Source of the DNA: Kosakonia radicincitans DSM 16656 | Lineage (GTDB): Bacteria > Pseudomonadota > Gammaproteobacteria > Enterobacterales > Enterobacteriaceae | Direction: 5' to 3' | Assembly: GCF_000280495.2 (NCBI RefSeq) | Contig: NZ_CP018016.1 | Coordinates: 4,588,001 to 4,652,000, forward strand | Length of the DNA stretch: 64,000 nt | Shown: piece by piece, positions 31,128 to 42,833 of the stretch | Layout: each line of letters starts with the position of its first letter | Numbering within the stretch: position 1 is the first letter of the stretch | Notes under the pieces: generated by a model | Database searches by the model: none | The model's input: the letters and a program-made list of their open reading frames with translations, nothing else | Told to the model about the DNA's origin: nothing | Program-made: the position numbers and the translations under genes

Positions 31128-32423
31128 CTACTTTTTCCACACTAACTTCACGCCTTCCTGTCCGGCCGTTTTAAGCCCTTGTTGCGTAGCAAACACGCCC
31201 GCCGCTGCGATTAACGTTTCGCCATAAAACAGCAGCGGCGTGGTGTCGCGCCGCCAGGGAGCCACGCCGAACTCCTGCCAGATTTTTTTCAGTTTACGCC
31301 CGCCATGACGGCCGGCGATATGTAACAAACCGGATGCATGGAAACGCACAGAAACCCTCTCTTCCGCAGTTGGCGCCCGCAATTCCCCTCCAGCGATCAG
31401 CGACAGTTCCCCCATCCCGGCCGGTAATAACAGCGGCGCAAAAGGCATTGCCCAGTTCAGTTGCGTATTACGCTGGCTGGGCTGCGTTTTAATCCAGTAG
31501 AGATTGCCCTGAAAACGACGCACTTCATACTCACCCAGCCGCAGGCAAGGCTCCGCATCGTCACGCGCCTGCGCCACTTCAAACCACAAGCGGTTAAGCA
31601 TTGCGCGGGACGGCATCGCCGCCCCCTGCTGCGCCAGCCAGCGGCGTAACAGGGCGTTGCGGCGAACTTCGCTCAGCACCTGCAAAGCCGCAATGTTCAG
31701 GGCCCCTTCCTCCGTGGTCGCCGCCGCCAGTTCGTCAGCCAGTAGCTCATCCAGCAGTTGCTCTTGCTCTCCACAAAGCTCAGCGCTACGCGCAACGGCA
31801 TCGGCGAAATGCGGCCAGCGCGCCGTCAGTAGCGGCAGCACCTGCTGGCGCAAAAAGTTGCGGTCAAAACGGACATCAGCGTTACTTTCATCCTCAATCC
31901 AGCGCAAATCATGCAGTTGCGCCCATTGATGCAGGGTGTCACGTGAAAAGTTGAGCAGCGGACGAATAAGCTGCGTTCCGGCAAAGGGCAAACTTTGCGG
32001 CATCGCGGCAAGCCCCGCTGGCCCACTGCCGCGCTTAAGCGCCAGCAGTACGGTTTCGCACTGATCATCCAGATGCTGCGCGGTAAGCAGCACTTCGCCT
32101 GGCTTCAACGCCTGACGAAATGCCCGATAGCGCGCTTTCCGCGCCTGCGCTTCAATGCCCTCGCCATTATCGACCAGCGTCACGTATTGCACCGTTAGCG
32201 GGATCTGCCAGAGTTCGCAAAGCGACTGGCAATGCTCAACCCACGCATTCGCATACGGACTAAGCCCATGATGGATATGAATTGCCCGTAACCGGATATC
32301 GGGCTGTTGCTCGCGCCAGAGCATCATTTGGTGCAATAGCACAGTTGAATCCAGCCCGCCGCTGAAGGCTACCAGAAACTGGCGTGATGCAGTGGGTAAT
32401 GGCGCGAAAAGTGGCGTGGTCAT
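31128..32423 (-). CDS. tilS: tRNA(Ile)-lysidine synthase
   Basis: ATG at 32423 gives 431 residues (E. coli 432); the upstream extension to 32483 runs through a terminator hairpin and is rejected. The N-terminal PP-loop ATPase motif is [15 protein letters not shown] (SGGLDS at 21-26); [21 protein letters not shown] follows. The C-terminal domains bind tRNA ([20 protein letters not shown]). It converts C34 of the tRNA-Ile CAU anticodon to lysidine so that it reads AUA. It is convergent with rof. Confidence 0.95.
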   Translation of the reverse strand: MTTPLFAPLPTASRQFLVAFSGGLDSTVLLHQMMLWREQQPDIRLRAIHIHHGLSPYANAWVEHCQSLCELWQIPLTVQYVTLVDNGEGIEAQARKARYRAFRQALKPGEVLLTAQHLDDQCETVLLALKRGSGPAGLAAMPQSLPFAGTQLIRPLLNFSRDTLHQWAQLHDLRWIEDESNADVRFDRNFLRQQVLPLLTARWPHFADAVARSAELCGEQEQLLDELLADELAAATTEEGALNIAALQVLSEVRRNALLRRWLAQQGAAMPSRAMLNRLWFEVAQARDDAEPCLRLGEYEVRRFQGNLYWIKTQPSQRNTQLNWAMPFAPLLLPAGMGELSLIAGGELRAPTAEERVSVRFHASGLLHIAGRHGGRKLKKIWQEFGVAPWRRDTTPLLFYGETLIAAAGVFATQQGLKTAGQEGVKLVWKK

Positions 32424-32443
32424 AGTGGTTTTCAAAACGGAAG

Positions 32444-32470
32444 CGATGCCCGGCACGTTACCGGGCATCG
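32444..32470 (-). terminator. Hairpin terminator between yaeR and tilS
   Basis: CGATGCCCGG (32444-32453) and CCGGGCATCG (32461-32470), a perfect 10-bp stem with a 7-nt loop, lies just past the yaeR stop. On the minus strand CTTCCGTTTT follows. Confidence 0.75.
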
Positions 32471-32486
32471 CGTTGTGTGGCAAGTA

Positions 32487-32876
32487 TTACTGCTGGTAAA
32501 GCTCCAGCGGCAGGCCATCGGGATCGTTAAAGAAGGTGAAACGTTTATCGGTGCAGGGATCAACACGTATCGCTTCACACTTCACGCCGTGCGATTCCAG
32601 ATGCGCCACCGCCTGGTCGATATCATCAACGCTGAACGCCAGATGGCGCAGGCCGCACGCTTCCGGGCGGCTGGGACGCGCAGGCGGAAACGGAAAGGAG
32701 AACAGCTCAATCACATACTGCCCGTTCAGCGCCAGATCGCCTTTCCACGAATCGCGCGCCTCGCGATAAACTTCACTTTGTAGCGTAAAACCAAGGATAT
32801 CGCAGTAGAACGCTTTGCTTGCAGCATAATCCGTGGCGATGATCGCAATGTGATGTACCTGTTTTAAACCCAGCAT
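32487..32876 (-). CDS. yaeR: Vicinal-oxygen-chelate (glyoxalase/dioxygenase-like) protein YaeR
   Basis: ATG at 32876 (GGAGAAA upstream) gives 129 residues, the E. coli YaeR length. It is a VOC-fold metalloprotein with the paired beta-alpha-beta-beta-beta modules: HHIAIIATDY at the start, LRHLAFSVDDID in the middle and the metal-ligand end PDGLPLELYQQ. The substrate is unknown. It lies 58 bp after ldcC on the same strand. Confidence 0.93.
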   Translation of the reverse strand: MLGLKQVHHIAIIATDYAASKAFYCDILGFTLQSEVYREARDSWKGDLALNGQYVIELFSFPFPPARPSRPEACGLRHLAFSVDDIDQAVAHLESHGVKCEAIRVDPCTDKRFTFFNDPDGLPLELYQQ

Positions 32877-32934
32877 AGTTTCTCCTTTTCTCAATGCCTG
32901 AACGTTACCCCCGCCCACTTCAGCCCGCAATAGA

Positions 32935-35073
32935 TTAGCGGGCTTTTAGGACTCGTACCCGGTAAGTGCCCTCTTCATCCCGTTTTGCGCCGTGAATATC
33001 GGTTTCAAAGCCCGGATAGTGGCGACCAATCGCGCATAGCATCAGCAGGAAATCCAGCACCGGGCGGCTGGCGTCAGTGATCATTTCACCCGGCATCACC
33101 AGCGGTACGCCAGGCGGATAAGGCAGGATCATATTGGCCGAGATCCGTCCGATCAGTTTTTCCAGTTCTACCGTTTCCACCTCGCCCTGGATCTGCCGCT
33201 GCCATGCCTGATGCGGCGTCAACTTCATATCCGGCAGCACATCGAAAGCCTGCAACATCAAACGCGGTAGATCATGCTGGCGAATAAGCTTATGGATCCC
33301 CTGCGCCAGATCCTGAATCCGCATATTGCGATAGAAATCAGGATCTTCAGCATAGAGATCCGGCAACATGTTCTTCACCCGCAGATTAAGATCGTAGGCA
33401 CGCTTGAACTCCATCAGCCCACGCAACAACCCCATTGCCCGGGTTTTATCGATGCCGATACTGAACAGAAACAGCAGGTTATACGGCCCGGTTTTTTCCA
33501 CCACCACGCCACGTTCATCGAGGAACTTCGCTACAAGCGCCGCCGGGATCCCTTCCTCGCTCATGTTCCCTTGCTCGTCCATACCGGGCGTCAGGATGGT
33601 CACTTTGACCGGGTCGAGAAACATATGGTCGGCATCCGCATCGCGAAAACCATGCCATGCTTCACCCGGTGCGACCGGCCAGCAGTCAGCTTCATCAATC
33701 TCTTCCGGTTGCCAGATATCAAAGAACCAGCCGTCGGCTTCATCCTTCAGCCGTTGCACCTCTTTGCGAAAATGCAGCGCCCGTTCAACCGAGCGGTTAA
33801 TTAAGCGCTTACCAGGGTTTCCGCGCAGCATCGCTGCGGCCGTTTCGATCGATGCCACCAGCGGATAGCTCGGCGATGTGGTGGTGTGCATCATAAAGGC
33901 TTCGTTAAACGTGTCCTCATCATATTCACCTTTAATATGAATCAACGATGCCTGCGAGAATGCCGCCAACATTTTGTGCGTCGACTGCGTTTCAAAGAAG
34001 ACTTTTCCCGGCACCCGCTCGCCGCTCATGCCGCTTTTTCCGGCATAAATAGGGTGAAAATTGGTGTACGGCACCCAGGCGGAATCGAAATGGATCGAGG
34101 GTACATCCAGCGTTTTTTTAATCCAGTCGGTGTTGTACAGCAGGCCATCATACGTGGAGTTAGTAATCACCGCGTGTACCGGCCAGTGCGCCCCCGCCGT
34201 GGTTGCAACTTTTTGTTCGATGCTGGCATGGGTAAACTCGCGGCGCGGTATGCCACCCAGGATACCCAGTGCGTTGCGTCCCGGCTTCAGCCACAGCGGC
34301 GTGACATCGCTCATCATCAACAGATGCGCCAGCGATTTATGACAGTTACGGTCAATCAACAGGGTACTGCCCGCTGGCGCGGCATACATACCGACAATTT
34401 TGTTGGAGGTCGATGTGCCGTTGGTCACCATATAGCTCTGCTCGGCACCAAACGTACGGGCGATATACTCTTCAGCCTCCAGATGCGGACCGGTATGATC
34501 CAGCAGCGATCCCAGCTCAGTCACAGAGATCGAAACATCCGCTTTGAGCGTATTGCCGCCGAAGAAATCATAAAACAAGCAGCCTACCGGGCTTTTCTGG
34601 TACGCCGTCCCTGCCATATGCCCGGGCGTGCAGAAGGTATATTTTCCCTCTTTTACATAGGTGAACAGCGCCCGGGTAAACGGGGGCGTGATGTTTTCCA
34701 GATACTCTTTGGTGTACTGGACAATCCGCGAGGCAATCTCGTCCGCCACGCTCAGGGCGTATTCGAAAAACCACAGCGCCATACGCATATCCTGCGCGCT
34801 GACATCCATGGTGGAGTGGGTATTAATAAACGCATACAGCGGAAGGTATTCATTTAGCTGATTAATCTCGCTGCACAGATCGAGGGAGTACTCATCCCAG
34901 TCAAAGATCACGCCGCAAATACGCGGGTTATGCTCGATAAACTTCAGTAAGTCGGTGCTGTTTCTGGGCCAGATAATATGAAACCCTTGCGCCTGTAGCG
35001 CCTGTTCCAGCTCCTTGATTGGCTCATCTTTGTAGAAAACGCCATGGGGTCCCATGATGGCAATAATATTCAC
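32935..35073 (-). CDS. ldcC: Lysine decarboxylase, constitutive
   Basis: The 712-residue protein (E. coli LdcC 713) is a fold-type I PLP enzyme of the large Orn/Lys/Arg decarboxylase class: wing domain (about 1-130), then the PLP core with the Schiff-base lysine in ETQSTHKMLAAFSQ (about residue 367), and the C-terminal domain. It turns lysine into cadaverine and CO2. Its place next to accA and yaeR marks it as LdcC rather than acid-induced CadA, which is linked to cadB. Confidence 0.94.
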   Translation of the reverse strand: MNIIAIMGPHGVFYKDEPIKELEQALQAQGFHIIWPRNSTDLLKFIEHNPRICGVIFDWDEYSLDLCSEINQLNEYLPLYAFINTHSTMDVSAQDMRMALWFFEYALSVADEIASRIVQYTKEYLENITPPFTRALFTYVKEGKYTFCTPGHMAGTAYQKSPVGCLFYDFFGGNTLKADVSISVTELGSLLDHTGPHLEAEEYIARTFGAEQSYMVTNGTSTSNKIVGMYAAPAGSTLLIDRNCHKSLAHLLMMSDVTPLWLKPGRNALGILGGIPRREFTHASIEQKVATTAGAHWPVHAVITNSTYDGLLYNTDWIKKTLDVPSIHFDSAWVPYTNFHPIYAGKSGMSGERVPGKVFFETQSTHKMLAAFSQASLIHIKGEYDEDTFNEAFMMHTTTSPSYPLVASIETAAAMLRGNPGKRLINRSVERALHFRKEVQRLKDEADGWFFDIWQPEEIDEADCWPVAPGEAWHGFRDADADHMFLDPVKVTILTPGMDEQGNMSEEGIPAALVAKFLDERGVVVEKTGPYNLLFLFSIGIDKTRAMGLLRGLMEFKRAYDLNLRVKNMLPDLYAEDPDFYRNMRIQDLAQGIHKLIRQHDLPRLMLQAFDVLPDMKLTPHQAWQRQIQGEVETVELEKLIGRISANMILPYPPGVPLVMPGEMITDASRPVLDFLLMLCAIGRHYPGFETDIHGAKRDEEGTYRVRVLKAR

Positions 35074-35127
35074 AGCTACCTCCGTTAAAAACCTTAGCTA
35101 AGCATAGTTGAGGTAAACCGCAGGTAT

Positions 35128-35156
35128 AAAAAAAGCCGCACAGAGGTGCGGCTTTT
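35128..35156 (-). terminator. Terminator of the dnaE-accA series
   Basis: AAAAGCCGCA (35131-35140) and TGCGGCTTTT (35147-35156), a 10-bp stem with a 6-nt loop and a T-tract on the minus strand. It lies 18 bp past the accA stop. Confidence 0.9.
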
Positions 35157-35173
35157 CATCAATGCAATGAAAC

Positions 35174-36133
35174 TCAGGCGTAGCCGTAGCTCATCAGACG
35201 CTGGTAACGGCGGTTACGCAGATCGTCTTTGCTCAGCACATCCAGATCGGCGAGATCGGCCAGCAGTTGCGCTTTCAGCGAAGCGGCCATCGCTTCCGGG
35301 TTGCGATGCGCGCCGCCCAGCGGTTCCGGAACGATCGAGTCGATCAGTTTCAGTTCTTTCAGACGCGGCGCGATGATGCCCATCGCTTCTGCGGCCAGCG
35401 GCGCTTTGTCGGCGCTTTTCCACAGAATAGAAGCACAACCTTCCGGCGAGATAACAGAATAGGTGCTGTATTGCAGCATATTCACTTTATCGCCCACGCC
35501 AATCGCCAGCGCACCGCCGGAGCCACCTTCGCCGATCACGGTGCAGATCACCGGTACGCTCAGGCGGGACATTTCACGCAGGTTGCGGGCGATCGCTTCC
35601 GACTGACCACGCTCTTCGGCACCCACGCCAGGGTAAGCGCCAGGGGTGTCGATAAAGGTGATAATCGGCATGTTAAAACGTTCTGCCATTTCCATCAGGC
35701 GCAGTGCTTTGCGATAACCTTCCGGTGCCGGCATACCAAAGTTACGGCGGATTTTCTCTTTGGTTTCGCGGCCTTTCTGGTGGCCGATGATCATTACCGG
35801 GCGACCGTCGAGACGCGCGATACCGCCAACAATGGCTTTATCGTCGGCATAAGCGCGATCGCCAGCCAGTTCGTCGAATTCATCAAACGCCAGGCGGACA
35901 TAATCCAGGGTGTAAGGACGCAGTGGATGGCGCGCCAGTTGGGCAACCTGCCATGCACCAAGATCGGCGAAAATTTTGCGCGTCAACTCTACGCTTTTTT
36001 CGCGCAGACGATGCACTTCTTCGTCGATATTTATATCCAGTTTTTCATCCTGACGGCCAACGGCAGTCAGAGAATCGATTTTCGCTTCCAGCTCAGCAAT
36101 CGGCTGTTCGAAATCAAGGAAATTCAGACTCAT
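35174..36133 (-). CDS. accA: Acetyl-CoA carboxylase, carboxyltransferase alpha subunit
   Basis: The 319-residue protein has the E. coli AccA length. The crotonase-like fold shows [34 protein letters not shown] and the oxyanion-hole [12 protein letters not shown]. With AccD it transfers the carboxyl group from biotin to acetyl-CoA, the first committed step of fatty acid synthesis. It starts 12 bp after dnaE and ends at a strong terminator, so it is the last gene of the long lpx-dnaE transcript. Confidence 0.97.
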   Translation of the reverse strand: MSLNFLDFEQPIAELEAKIDSLTAVGRQDEKLDINIDEEVHRLREKSVELTRKIFADLGAWQVAQLARHPLRPYTLDYVRLAFDEFDELAGDRAYADDKAIVGGIARLDGRPVMIIGHQKGRETKEKIRRNFGMPAPEGYRKALRLMEMAERFNMPIITFIDTPGAYPGVGAEERGQSEAIARNLREMSRLSVPVICTVIGEGGSGGALAIGVGDKVNMLQYSTYSVISPEGCASILWKSADKAPLAAEAMGIIAPRLKELKLIDSIVPEPLGGAHRNPEAMAASLKAQLLADLADLDVLSKDDLRNRRYQRLMSYGYA

Positions 36134-36145
36134 AGTATTCCTGTA

Positions 36146-39100
36146 TTAGTCAAACTCCAGTTCCACCTGCTCCGAACCTATGAGGCCACGCAGATCGTTG
36201 AGTAAACGATCGCTCGGAGAGACGCGCCACGTTGCGCCGAAACGTAACCGCGCACGCGCATCCGCCCTCTGATAGTAGAGATGTACTGGAATGGTTCCCG
36301 AACGGTGGGGTTCCAGAGACTGACGGAGTCGGTTTAAAAGCTGGTCATCAATTTGCCTGTCCGTCAGCGAGATAGCAAGCCCACGGGCGTATTTTTCCCG
36401 GGCTTCGTCAATGTCCATAACTTCACGGGCGGTCATTTTAAGTCCCCCGCTAAAGTCATCAAAGCTGACCTGTCCGCTGACAATAAGTATGCGGTCTTTT
36501 TCCAGCAGTTGCTGGTATTTATCCAGGGCATCAGTGAATAACATAACTTCCAGACGCCCGGAACGGTCATCTAACGTACAGATGCCGATACGATTGCCGC
36601 GCTTGGTGACCATAACCCGCGCAGCAATGACGAGCCCCGCCGCCGTGGTGACCTTCCCACGTTCGGTCGGATGCATGTCTTTCAGCCGATAGCCTCCGAC
36701 ATAGCGCTCAATTTCTTTCAAATATTGGTTAATCGGGTGACCCGTAAGGTAGAGACCTAACGTTTCACGCTCACCTTCCAGCACCACCTGTTCCGGCCAC
36801 GGCTGGCAACTGGCGTAAGATTGTTCTATCTGCTCTGGCTCTTCGGCCAGCACGCCAAACATATCGGCCTGGCCAATCGCCTCGGCTTTCGAATGCTGAT
36901 CGGCGGCTTTAAGCGCATCGCCCAGCGAGTTCATCAGCGCTGCTCGATGCGGCCCAAGGCGGTCAAACGCCCCGGACATAATCAGTTTTTCCAGCACCCG
37001 GCGATTAAGCTTTTTAATGTCGGTGCGCGCGCACAGATCAAACAGTTCGCGGAAGTAACCGCCGTTATTACGCGCTTCGATGATCGCCTCAATCGGACCT
37101 TCACCGACGCCTTTAATCGCCCCGATACCGTAAACAATTTCACCGTCATCGTTGACGTGGAAATGGTACAACCCGGAGTTAATATCCGGCGGCAGGATTT
37201 TCAGCCCCATGCGCCAGCACTCATCCACCAGACCAACGACTTTTTCGGTGTTGTCCATATCGGCAGTCATCACCGCCGCCATAAACTCGGCCGGATAGTG
37301 CGCTTTCAACCACAGCGTCTGGTATGAGACCAAAGCATAGGCGGCAGAGTGCGATTTGTTAAATCCGTACCCGGCGAATTTTTCTACCAGGTCAAAGATT
37401 TTCATCGCCAGTTCGCCGTCGATGCCATTTTTCTTCGCGCCCTCTTCGAAGGTGCCGCGCTGCTTGGCCATCTCTTCCGGCTTTTTCTTACCCATCGCAC
37501 GGCGCAGCATGTCCGCGCCGCCAAGGGTATAACCCGAAAGCACCTGGGCAATCTGCATCACCTGTTCCTGGTAGAGGATAATGCCGTAAGTCGGCTCCAG
37601 TACCGGTTTCAGGCTTTCATGCTGCCACTGCACATCGGGATAGGAGATCTCTTCGCGCCCGTGTTTACGGTCGATGAAGTTATCTACCATGCCTGACTGC
37701 AACGGCCCCGGACGGAACAGGGCCACCAGCGCGATCATATCTTCGAAGCAGTCGGGTTGCAGGCGCTTAATTAAATCTTTCATGCCGCGGGATTCAAGCT
37801 GGAACACCGCAGTGGTCTCCGAGCGTTGCAGCATGTCGAAACTTTTCTTGTCATCCAGCGGAATAGCGGCGATATCGAGCGGCGGCTCGCCGTTCTTCTC
37901 GCGCCGGGCGTTGATCATCTCCAGCGCCCAGTTGATGATAGTCAGCGTGCGCAAACCCAGGAAGTCAAACTTCACCAGCCCGGCATATTCAACATCGTTT
38001 TTATCAAACTGAGTGACCGGGTGCTGACCGGCTTCATCACAGTACAGCGGGGCAAAGTCGGTTATTTTGGTGGGTGCGATGACCACGCCACCAGCGTGTT
38101 TACCCGCGTTTCGCGTCACACCTTCCAGCTTGCGCGCCATGTCGATTAGCGCTTTAACTTCTTCGTCTGCTTCGTAGATTTCCGGTAGTTGCGGCTCGGC
38201 TTCGAACGCTTTCGCCAGCGTCATGCCCGGATCCGGCGGCACCAGTTTAGAGATGCGGTCCACAAAGCCGTACGGGTGACCCAGTACGCGACCCACATCG
38301 CGGATAACCGCTTTCGCCGCCATGGTTCCGAAGGTGATGATCTGCGATACCGCATCGCGCCCGTACATGTCCGCCACGTGCTCGATCACCTGGTCGCGCT
38401 TCTCCATACAGAAGTCAACGTCGAAGTCGGGCATCGATACACGTTCCGGGTTAAGGAAACGTTCGAACAGCAGGTCAAATTCCAGCGGATCAAGGTCCGT
38501 AATTTTCAGCGCATAAGCCACCAGCGATCCAGCGCCCGAGCCACGCCCCGGCCCTACCGGCACGCCATTATCTTTTGACCACTGGATAAATTCCATCACG
38601 ATCAGAAAGTAACCGGGGAAACCCATCTGGTTGATAACTTGCAATTCGATATCAAGACGCTCGTCGTACGGCGGACGTTTCTCTGCACGCACTTGCTCAT
38701 CCGGGAAGAGGAACGCAAGGCGTTCTTCGAGACCCACTTTCGATTTCTCCACGAGGAAGTCTTCAGTGGTCATATCACCGGTCGGGAACTGCGGCAGGAA
38801 GTATTCACCAAGCCGTACGGTCACATTACAGCGTTTGGCGATTTCGACGGTGTTTTCCAGCGCTTCCGGGATATCGGAGAAGAGTTCGCACATCTCCTCT
38901 TCGCTGCGCATATATTGCTGCGCGGAGTAGTTGCGCGGACGTTTGGGATCGTCCAGAGTGAAACCGTCGTGGATGGCGACACGGATCTCATGCGCGTCGA
39001 AGTCGCCTGCATCAATAAAGCGCACATCGTTGGTCGCCACGACCGGCAAACCGTGCTCTTCCGCCAGTTGTACGGCTGCGTGCAGGTAGGGCTCTTCATC

Positions 39101-39628
39101 AGCACGCCCCGTGCGGATCAACTCAAGGTAGTAGCGATCGGGAAAATGCTCTTTGTAGAAATCGAGACACTGTTCAACCAGCACACTGTTGCCACGCAAC
39201 AGGCTTTTCCCCACGTCGCCCATGCGCCCGCCGGAGAGCAGGATCAACCCTTCGCCGAGCTCCTGCAACCAGTCGCGATCGATCCACGGCCCCAGTGCGC
39301 CATAGCCACGCTGGTAGGCTCGCGAAATCAGCAATGTCAGATTCTGGTAACCGGTATTGTTGGCCGCCAGGACGGTGAGCTGTGTCAGTTCATCGCCTAA
39401 CAGATCGCTCTGTACGTGCAGATCGGCGCCGACGATCGGTTTCATCCCGGCTCCGTGCGCCGTTCCGTAGAACTTCACCAGACCACAGAGGTTCGTAAAA
39501 TCGGTGATCGCCAGCGCGGGCATGCCGAGCGCGGCCGCCTTTTTCACCAGCGGCCCGGTTTTCGCCAGCCCGTCAATCATGGAGTAGTCGCTATGCACCC
39601 GCAGGTGTACGAAACGTGGTTCAGCCAT
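36146..39628 (-). CDS. dnaE: DNA polymerase III alpha subunit
   Basis: The 1160-residue protein equals E. coli DnaE. It starts with the PHP domain ([19 protein letters not shown]), followed by the C-family polymerase palm with the catalytic Asp pair in [10 protein letters not shown] (about 401 and 403), the fingers, the beta-clamp-binding QADMFGVL (about residue 920), and OB and tau-binding C-terminal domains. It is the replicative polymerase; its proofreading partner DnaQ is at 5035-5766. rnhB ends 45 bp upstream. Confidence 0.97.
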   Translation of the reverse strand: MAEPRFVHLRVHSDYSMIDGLAKTGPLVKKAAALGMPALAITDFTNLCGLVKFYGTAHGAGMKPIVGADLHVQSDLLGDELTQLTVLAANNTGYQNLTLLISRAYQRGYGALGPWIDRDWLQELGEGLILLSGGRMGDVGKSLLRGNSVLVEQCLDFYKEHFPDRYYLELIRTGRADEEPYLHAAVQLAEEHGLPVVATNDVRFIDAGDFDAHEIRVAIHDGFTLDDPKRPRNYSAQQYMRSEEEMCELFSDIPEALENTVEIAKRCNVTVRLGEYFLPQFPTGDMTTEDFLVEKSKVGLEERLAFLFPDEQVRAEKRPPYDERLDIELQVINQMGFPGYFLIVMEFIQWSKDNGVPVGPGRGSGAGSLVAYALKITDLDPLEFDLLFERFLNPERVSMPDFDVDFCMEKRDQVIEHVADMYGRDAVSQIITFGTMAAKAVIRDVGRVLGHPYGFVDRISKLVPPDPGMTLAKAFEAEPQLPEIYEADEEVKALIDMARKLEGVTRNAGKHAGGVVIAPTKITDFAPLYCDEAGQHPVTQFDKNDVEYAGLVKFDFLGLRTLTIINWALEMINARREKNGEPPLDIAAIPLDDKKSFDMLQRSETTAVFQLESRGMKDLIKRLQPDCFEDMIALVALFRPGPLQSGMVDNFIDRKHGREEISYPDVQWQHESLKPVLEPTYGIILYQEQVMQIAQVLSGYTLGGADMLRRAMGKKKPEEMAKQRGTFEEGAKKNGIDGELAMKIFDLVEKFAGYGFNKSHSAAYALVSYQTLWLKAHYPAEFMAAVMTADMDNTEKVVGLVDECWRMGLKILPPDINSGLYHFHVNDDGEIVYGIGAIKGVGEGPIEAIIEARNNGGYFRELFDLCARTDIKKLNRRVLEKLIMSGAFDRLGPHRAALMNSLGDALKAADQHSKAEAIGQADMFGVLAEEPEQIEQSYASCQPWPEQVVLEGERETLGLYLTGHPINQYLKEIERYVGGYRLKDMHPTERGKVTTAAGLVIAARVMVTKRGNRIGICTLDDRSGRLEVMLFTDALDKYQQLLEKDRILIVSGQVSFDDFSGGLKMTAREVMDIDEAREKYARGLAISLTDRQIDDQLLNRLRQSLEPHRSGTIPVHLYYQRADARARLRFGATWRVSPSDRLLNDLRGLIGSEQVELEFD

Positions 39629-39673
39629 TTTCAGATCCCAGCCTGGTTATTTCACGTTCACAAGAGTCAGGAG

Positions 39674-40270
39674 TCAGGACACAAGGTCCAGCGCGCGTTT
39701 AACCGGCGCAAAGCTGCGCCGGTGATGCGCAGTTGCGCCATGTTCCGCCAGCTTCGCCAGATGGAAAGCCGTTGGGTAGCCTTTATGTTGCGCAAAACCA
39801 TATTGCGGAAAAAGAAGATCAAGCTCAGCCATTTCGGCATCTCGCGTGACTTTTGCGATAATCGATGCCGCACTGATTTCCGCCACCCGGCTATCGCCTT
39901 TCACGACTGCCAGCGAAGGCATTGGTAAAGTTGGGCAACGGTTGCCATCAATCAGTACAAATTCCGGGACGATAGAGAGCCCGGCAATTGCGCGCTGCAT
40001 CGCCAGCATAGTGGCATGCAGAATATTCAGTTCGTCAATTTCGTGCGGTTCGGCGCGCCCCAGACTCCAGGACAGCGCTTTCTCTTTGATCTCTTCACTC
40101 AACGCCAGACGGCGTTTTTCAGAGAGTTTTTTCGAATCATTCAGGCCAATGATTGGACGCTTCGGATCGAGGATCACCGCCGCCGTCACGACCGCACCCA
40201 CTAAAGGCCCGCGCCCAACCTCATCCACACCGGCAACCAAATGCGCGTGCGGATAAATAAACTCCATCAT
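39674..40270 (-). CDS. rnhB: Ribonuclease HII
   Basis: The 198-residue protein (same as E. coli) starts [29 protein letters not shown] holds the first catalytic Asp-Glu pair, and further acidic residues lie in LIDGNRCP and VTRDAEM. It removes single ribonucleotides from DNA, complementing RNase HI. It overlaps lpxB by 4 nt (ATGA). Confidence 0.97.
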   Translation of the reverse strand: MMEFIYPHAHLVAGVDEVGRGPLVGAVVTAAVILDPKRPIIGLNDSKKLSEKRRLALSEEIKEKALSWSLGRAEPHEIDELNILHATMLAMQRAIAGLSIVPEFVLIDGNRCPTLPMPSLAVVKGDSRVAEISAASIIAKVTRDAEMAELDLLFPQYGFAQHKGYPTAFHLAKLAEHGATAHHRRSFAPVKRALDLVS

Positions 40271-41415
40271 TGTGCTAACTCCAGTACTGCGTCAGCCGCC
40301 TGCTCATCGGCATTACAGCGAATCTGCTGGTGCAGTTCGCGGAAAATGTCATGCATTTCGTGGCTGGTTTTACCATTAGCCAGCAGCGGCGCCAGTGCTT
40401 CGGCCAGCGCCTGCGGCTGGCACTCATTCTGTAGCAACTCTTTCACCAGTTCACGTCCGGCCAGCAGGTTTGGCAGCGAAACATAAGGCGTTTTCACCAG
40501 CCGCCTGGCCAGCCAGAATGTGAATGGCTTCATGCGATAGCCCACGACCATCGGGCATTTCGCCAGCATGCACTCCAGCGCGGCGGTGCCGGAAGCCAGC
40601 AAGGCCGCATCGGCGGCGATCATTGCCTCGCGCGCCATACCATCCAGCATATGCACTGGCAGATCGGGAGCGACTTCCGTCTTAATCCGCTCAAACTGTT
40701 CGCGCCGTTTGGCGTTGACCAGCGGTACCACCACTTCAAGATCGGGGTAGCGTTCACGCAGCAACTGCGCGGTACGCAGGAAATCGGCGCTCAGCATTTC
40801 CACCTCAGCGCCACGACTGCCAGGCAGTAACACCAGACAGTGCACATCATGGGCAATCCCCAGATGATCGCGCGCTGCGCTTTTATCCGGATCCAGCGGC
40901 ATCGCATCGGCCATGGTATGGCCAATAAAACGGCACGGCACGTTAAATTTGTCATAAAACACTTTTTCGAAAGGCAGAAATGCGAGCACCAGGTCGGTGG
41001 CTCTGCCAATTTTGAAAACGCGTTTTTGTCGCCACGCCCAGACGGACGGACTGACATAATGGATGGTTTTGATACCCTGCTTTTTCAGATTGCCTTCGAG
41101 GGTAATGTTGAAATCCGGCGCATCGATACCGACAAAGACATCCGGTTGCAGCTCGCTAAAGCGACGGGTCAAATCAGCGCGGATCTGCAACAGGCGGCGC
41201 AGACGGCCAAGTACCTCAACGATACCCATCACCGCAAGCTCTTCCATCTCATACCAGGCTTCACACCCTTCAGCCTGCATACGCGGCCCCGCAACACCGA
41301 CAAAGCGGGCATTGGGGACACGCGATCTCAGCGCGCGGATAAGACCGGCACCAAGAATATCGCCGGAGGTTTCTCCGGCGACGAGGGCTATCGTAAGAGG
41401 ACGATTGTCGATCAT
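40267..41415 (-). CDS. lpxB: Lipid-A-disaccharide synthase
   Basis: The 382-residue protein (as in E. coli) is a GT19 glycosyltransferase that joins UDP-2,3-diacylglucosamine and lipid X to the tetraacyl disaccharide 1-phosphate. Motifs are [17 protein letters not shown] at the N-terminus, [13 protein letters not shown] [14 protein letters not shown], and the C-terminal donor site [10 protein letters not shown]. It shares one base with the end of lpxA and overlaps rnhB by 4 nt. Confidence 0.97.
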   Translation of the reverse strand: MIDNRPLTIALVAGETSGDILGAGLIRALRSRVPNARFVGVAGPRMQAEGCEAWYEMEELAVMGIVEVLGRLRRLLQIRADLTRRFSELQPDVFVGIDAPDFNITLEGNLKKQGIKTIHYVSPSVWAWRQKRVFKIGRATDLVLAFLPFEKVFYDKFNVPCRFIGHTMADAMPLDPDKSAARDHLGIAHDVHCLVLLPGSRGAEVEMLSADFLRTAQLLRERYPDLEVVVPLVNAKRREQFERIKTEVAPDLPVHMLDGMAREAMIAADAALLASGTAALECMLAKCPMVVGYRMKPFTFWLARRLVKTPYVSLPNLLAGRELVKELLQNECQPQALAEALAPLLANGKTSHEMHDIFRELHQQIRCNADEQAADAVLELAQ

Positions 41416-42203
41416 TACCGAATCAGGCCGCGCGTTGAGCGTTCGAAGAACTGCATAAACGCATCAACTTCCGGATGCTTCGCCGCAAGCTCGGCAATCT
41501 CCGGTTTCGCCTCTTCCAGCGTTTTACCGCTGCGGTACAGCAGTTTGTACGCATTGCGGATAGCCACTAACGCTTCTCTGCTGAAACCGCGACGTTTCAG
41601 GCCTTCAATGTTCACACCAAACGGTGTGGCATGGTTGCCCTGAGCAATCACGTAAGGCGGGACATCCTGCGCCACGCCGGAGCAGCCGCCAACCATCACG
41701 TGCGCGCCGATAATGCAGAACTGATGCACTGCGGTCATGCCGCCGATGATAGCAAAGTCGTCGACGGAGACGTGCCCCGCCAACGTTGCGTTATTTGCGA
41801 GAATGCAGCGATCGCCAACGGTACAGTCATGCGCAATATGCGCATTGATCATCAGCAGGTTATCGCTGCCCACCTTCGTCAACCCTCCGCCCTGTACTGT
41901 GCCACGGTGGATGGTGACGCTTTCGCGGATGCGGTTGCGATCGCCAATTTCCACGCGAGTCGGCTCGCCAGCATATTTCAGATCCTGGTTAACCTCGCCG
42001 ATGGATGCGAACTGATAGATCTCATTGTCGCGGCCAATCGTCGTATGACCATTAACCACAACGTGAGATTTCAGAACCGTACCCTCACCAATTTCAACGT
42101 GAGGGCCAACAATACAAAACGGGCCAATGTGAGCGTTAGCACCAATAACGGCACCGTCTTCAACAATAGCAGTTGGATGAATAAAGGCGGTTTTATCAAT
42201 CAC
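41415..42203 (-). CDS. lpxA: UDP-N-acetylglucosamine acyltransferase
   Basis: The 262-residue protein (as in E. coli) is a left-handed parallel beta-helix of hexapeptide repeats with the catalytic His125 in NAHIAHDC. It transfers R-3-hydroxymyristate from ACP to UDP-GlcNAc, the first step of lipid A synthesis, and competes with FabZ for the same acyl-ACP. The fabZ stop is 3 bp before its start. Confidence 0.97.
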   Translation of the reverse strand: MIDKTAFIHPTAIVEDGAVIGANAHIGPFCIVGPHVEIGEGTVLKSHVVVNGHTTIGRDNEIYQFASIGEVNQDLKYAGEPTRVEIGDRNRIRESVTIHRGTVQGGGLTKVGSDNLLMINAHIAHDCTVGDRCILANNATLAGHVSVDDFAIIGGMTAVHQFCIIGAHVMVGGCSGVAQDVPPYVIAQGNHATPFGVNIEGLKRRGFSREALVAIRNAYKLLYRSGKTLEEAKPEIAELAAKHPEVDAFMQFFERSTRGLIR

Positions 42204-42206
42204 GTA

Positions 42207-42662
42207 TCAGGCCTCCCGGCTACGTGCACACATCATAGTAGCTTCACAAACAACTTTACCGTCTACCAGCGCAACACCTTTAAAGCGGGTCAGGCCGCGA
42301 CGGGTTTTCTCGAAAGTGACTTCCATGATCATCTGATCGCCAGGCACAACGGGACGCTTAAAGCGCGCTTCGTCGATACCGGCGAAGTAGTACAGCTCAC
42401 CCGGTTCCAGTTTACCAACGCTTTTAAACGCCAGAATACCGGTAGCCTGCGCCATTGCTTCCAGAATCAGCACGCCCGGGAAAATCGGTTTGCCAGGGAA
42501 ATGCCCCTGGAAAAACGGCTCGTTTACCGAAACATTTTTTACTGCGCGCAGAAAACGACCTTCTTCAAAATCCAGCACACGGTCTACCAGTAAGAACGGG
42601 TAACGGTGCGGCAGAAGTTCCAGAATCTCTTCAATGTGCAGAGTATGAGTGTCAGTAGTCAA
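42207..42662 (-). CDS. fabZ: 3-hydroxyacyl-ACP dehydratase
   Basis: The 151-residue hotdog-fold protein has catalytic His54 in [13 protein letters not shown] and Glu68 in LILEAMAQ. It dehydrates 3-hydroxyacyl-ACP in fatty acid elongation and so draws from the pool LpxA and LpxD use. It sits between lpxD and lpxA as in E. coli. The lpxD-fabZ spacer (171 bp) holds a hairpin. Confidence 0.97.
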   Translation of the reverse strand: MTTDTHTLHIEEILELLPHRYPFLLVDRVLDFEEGRFLRAVKNVSVNEPFFQGHFPGKPIFPGVLILEAMAQATGILAFKSVGKLEPGELYYFAGIDEARFKRPVVPGDQMIMEVTFEKTRRGLTRFKGVALVDGKVVCEATMMCARSREA

Positions 42663-42770
42663 AATACTCTTCCTGTCTAAATATACTAAAAGGCAATAAT
42701 AACACGGCCCGCGGCAATCATCAGAAAGCCAACAGGCCGGGAAGTATACACACTTTAGGCTTCTCGTCGC

Positions 42771-42790
42771 AGAAGCGTTTTGTCGCTTCT
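42771..42790 (-). other. Hairpin in the lpxD-fabZ spacer
   Basis: AGAAGCG (42771-42777) and CGCTTCT (42784-42790) with a 6-nt loop. The rest of the 171-bp spacer has no gene and contains several GGCTTCT/AGAAGC repeats that allow alternative pairings. No T-tract on the minus strand, so transcript processing or attenuation is more likely than termination. Confidence 0.4.
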
Positions 42791-42833
42791 CTGATGCCGG
42801 GAGGCTTCTGTGTACAAGCGTTATGCAGGTGAA

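Noticed and set aside
33886-34857. 323-codon frame opposite ldcC
   Set aside because: It is antisense to an intact, highly conserved gene, with His/Arg-rich shadow composition and no RBS or motifs. The same reasoning removes long antisense frames opposite accA (35267-36205), lpxA/fabZ (41631-42593), sdaC (826-1737), rpsB (53881-54693) and pyrH (52021-52755).
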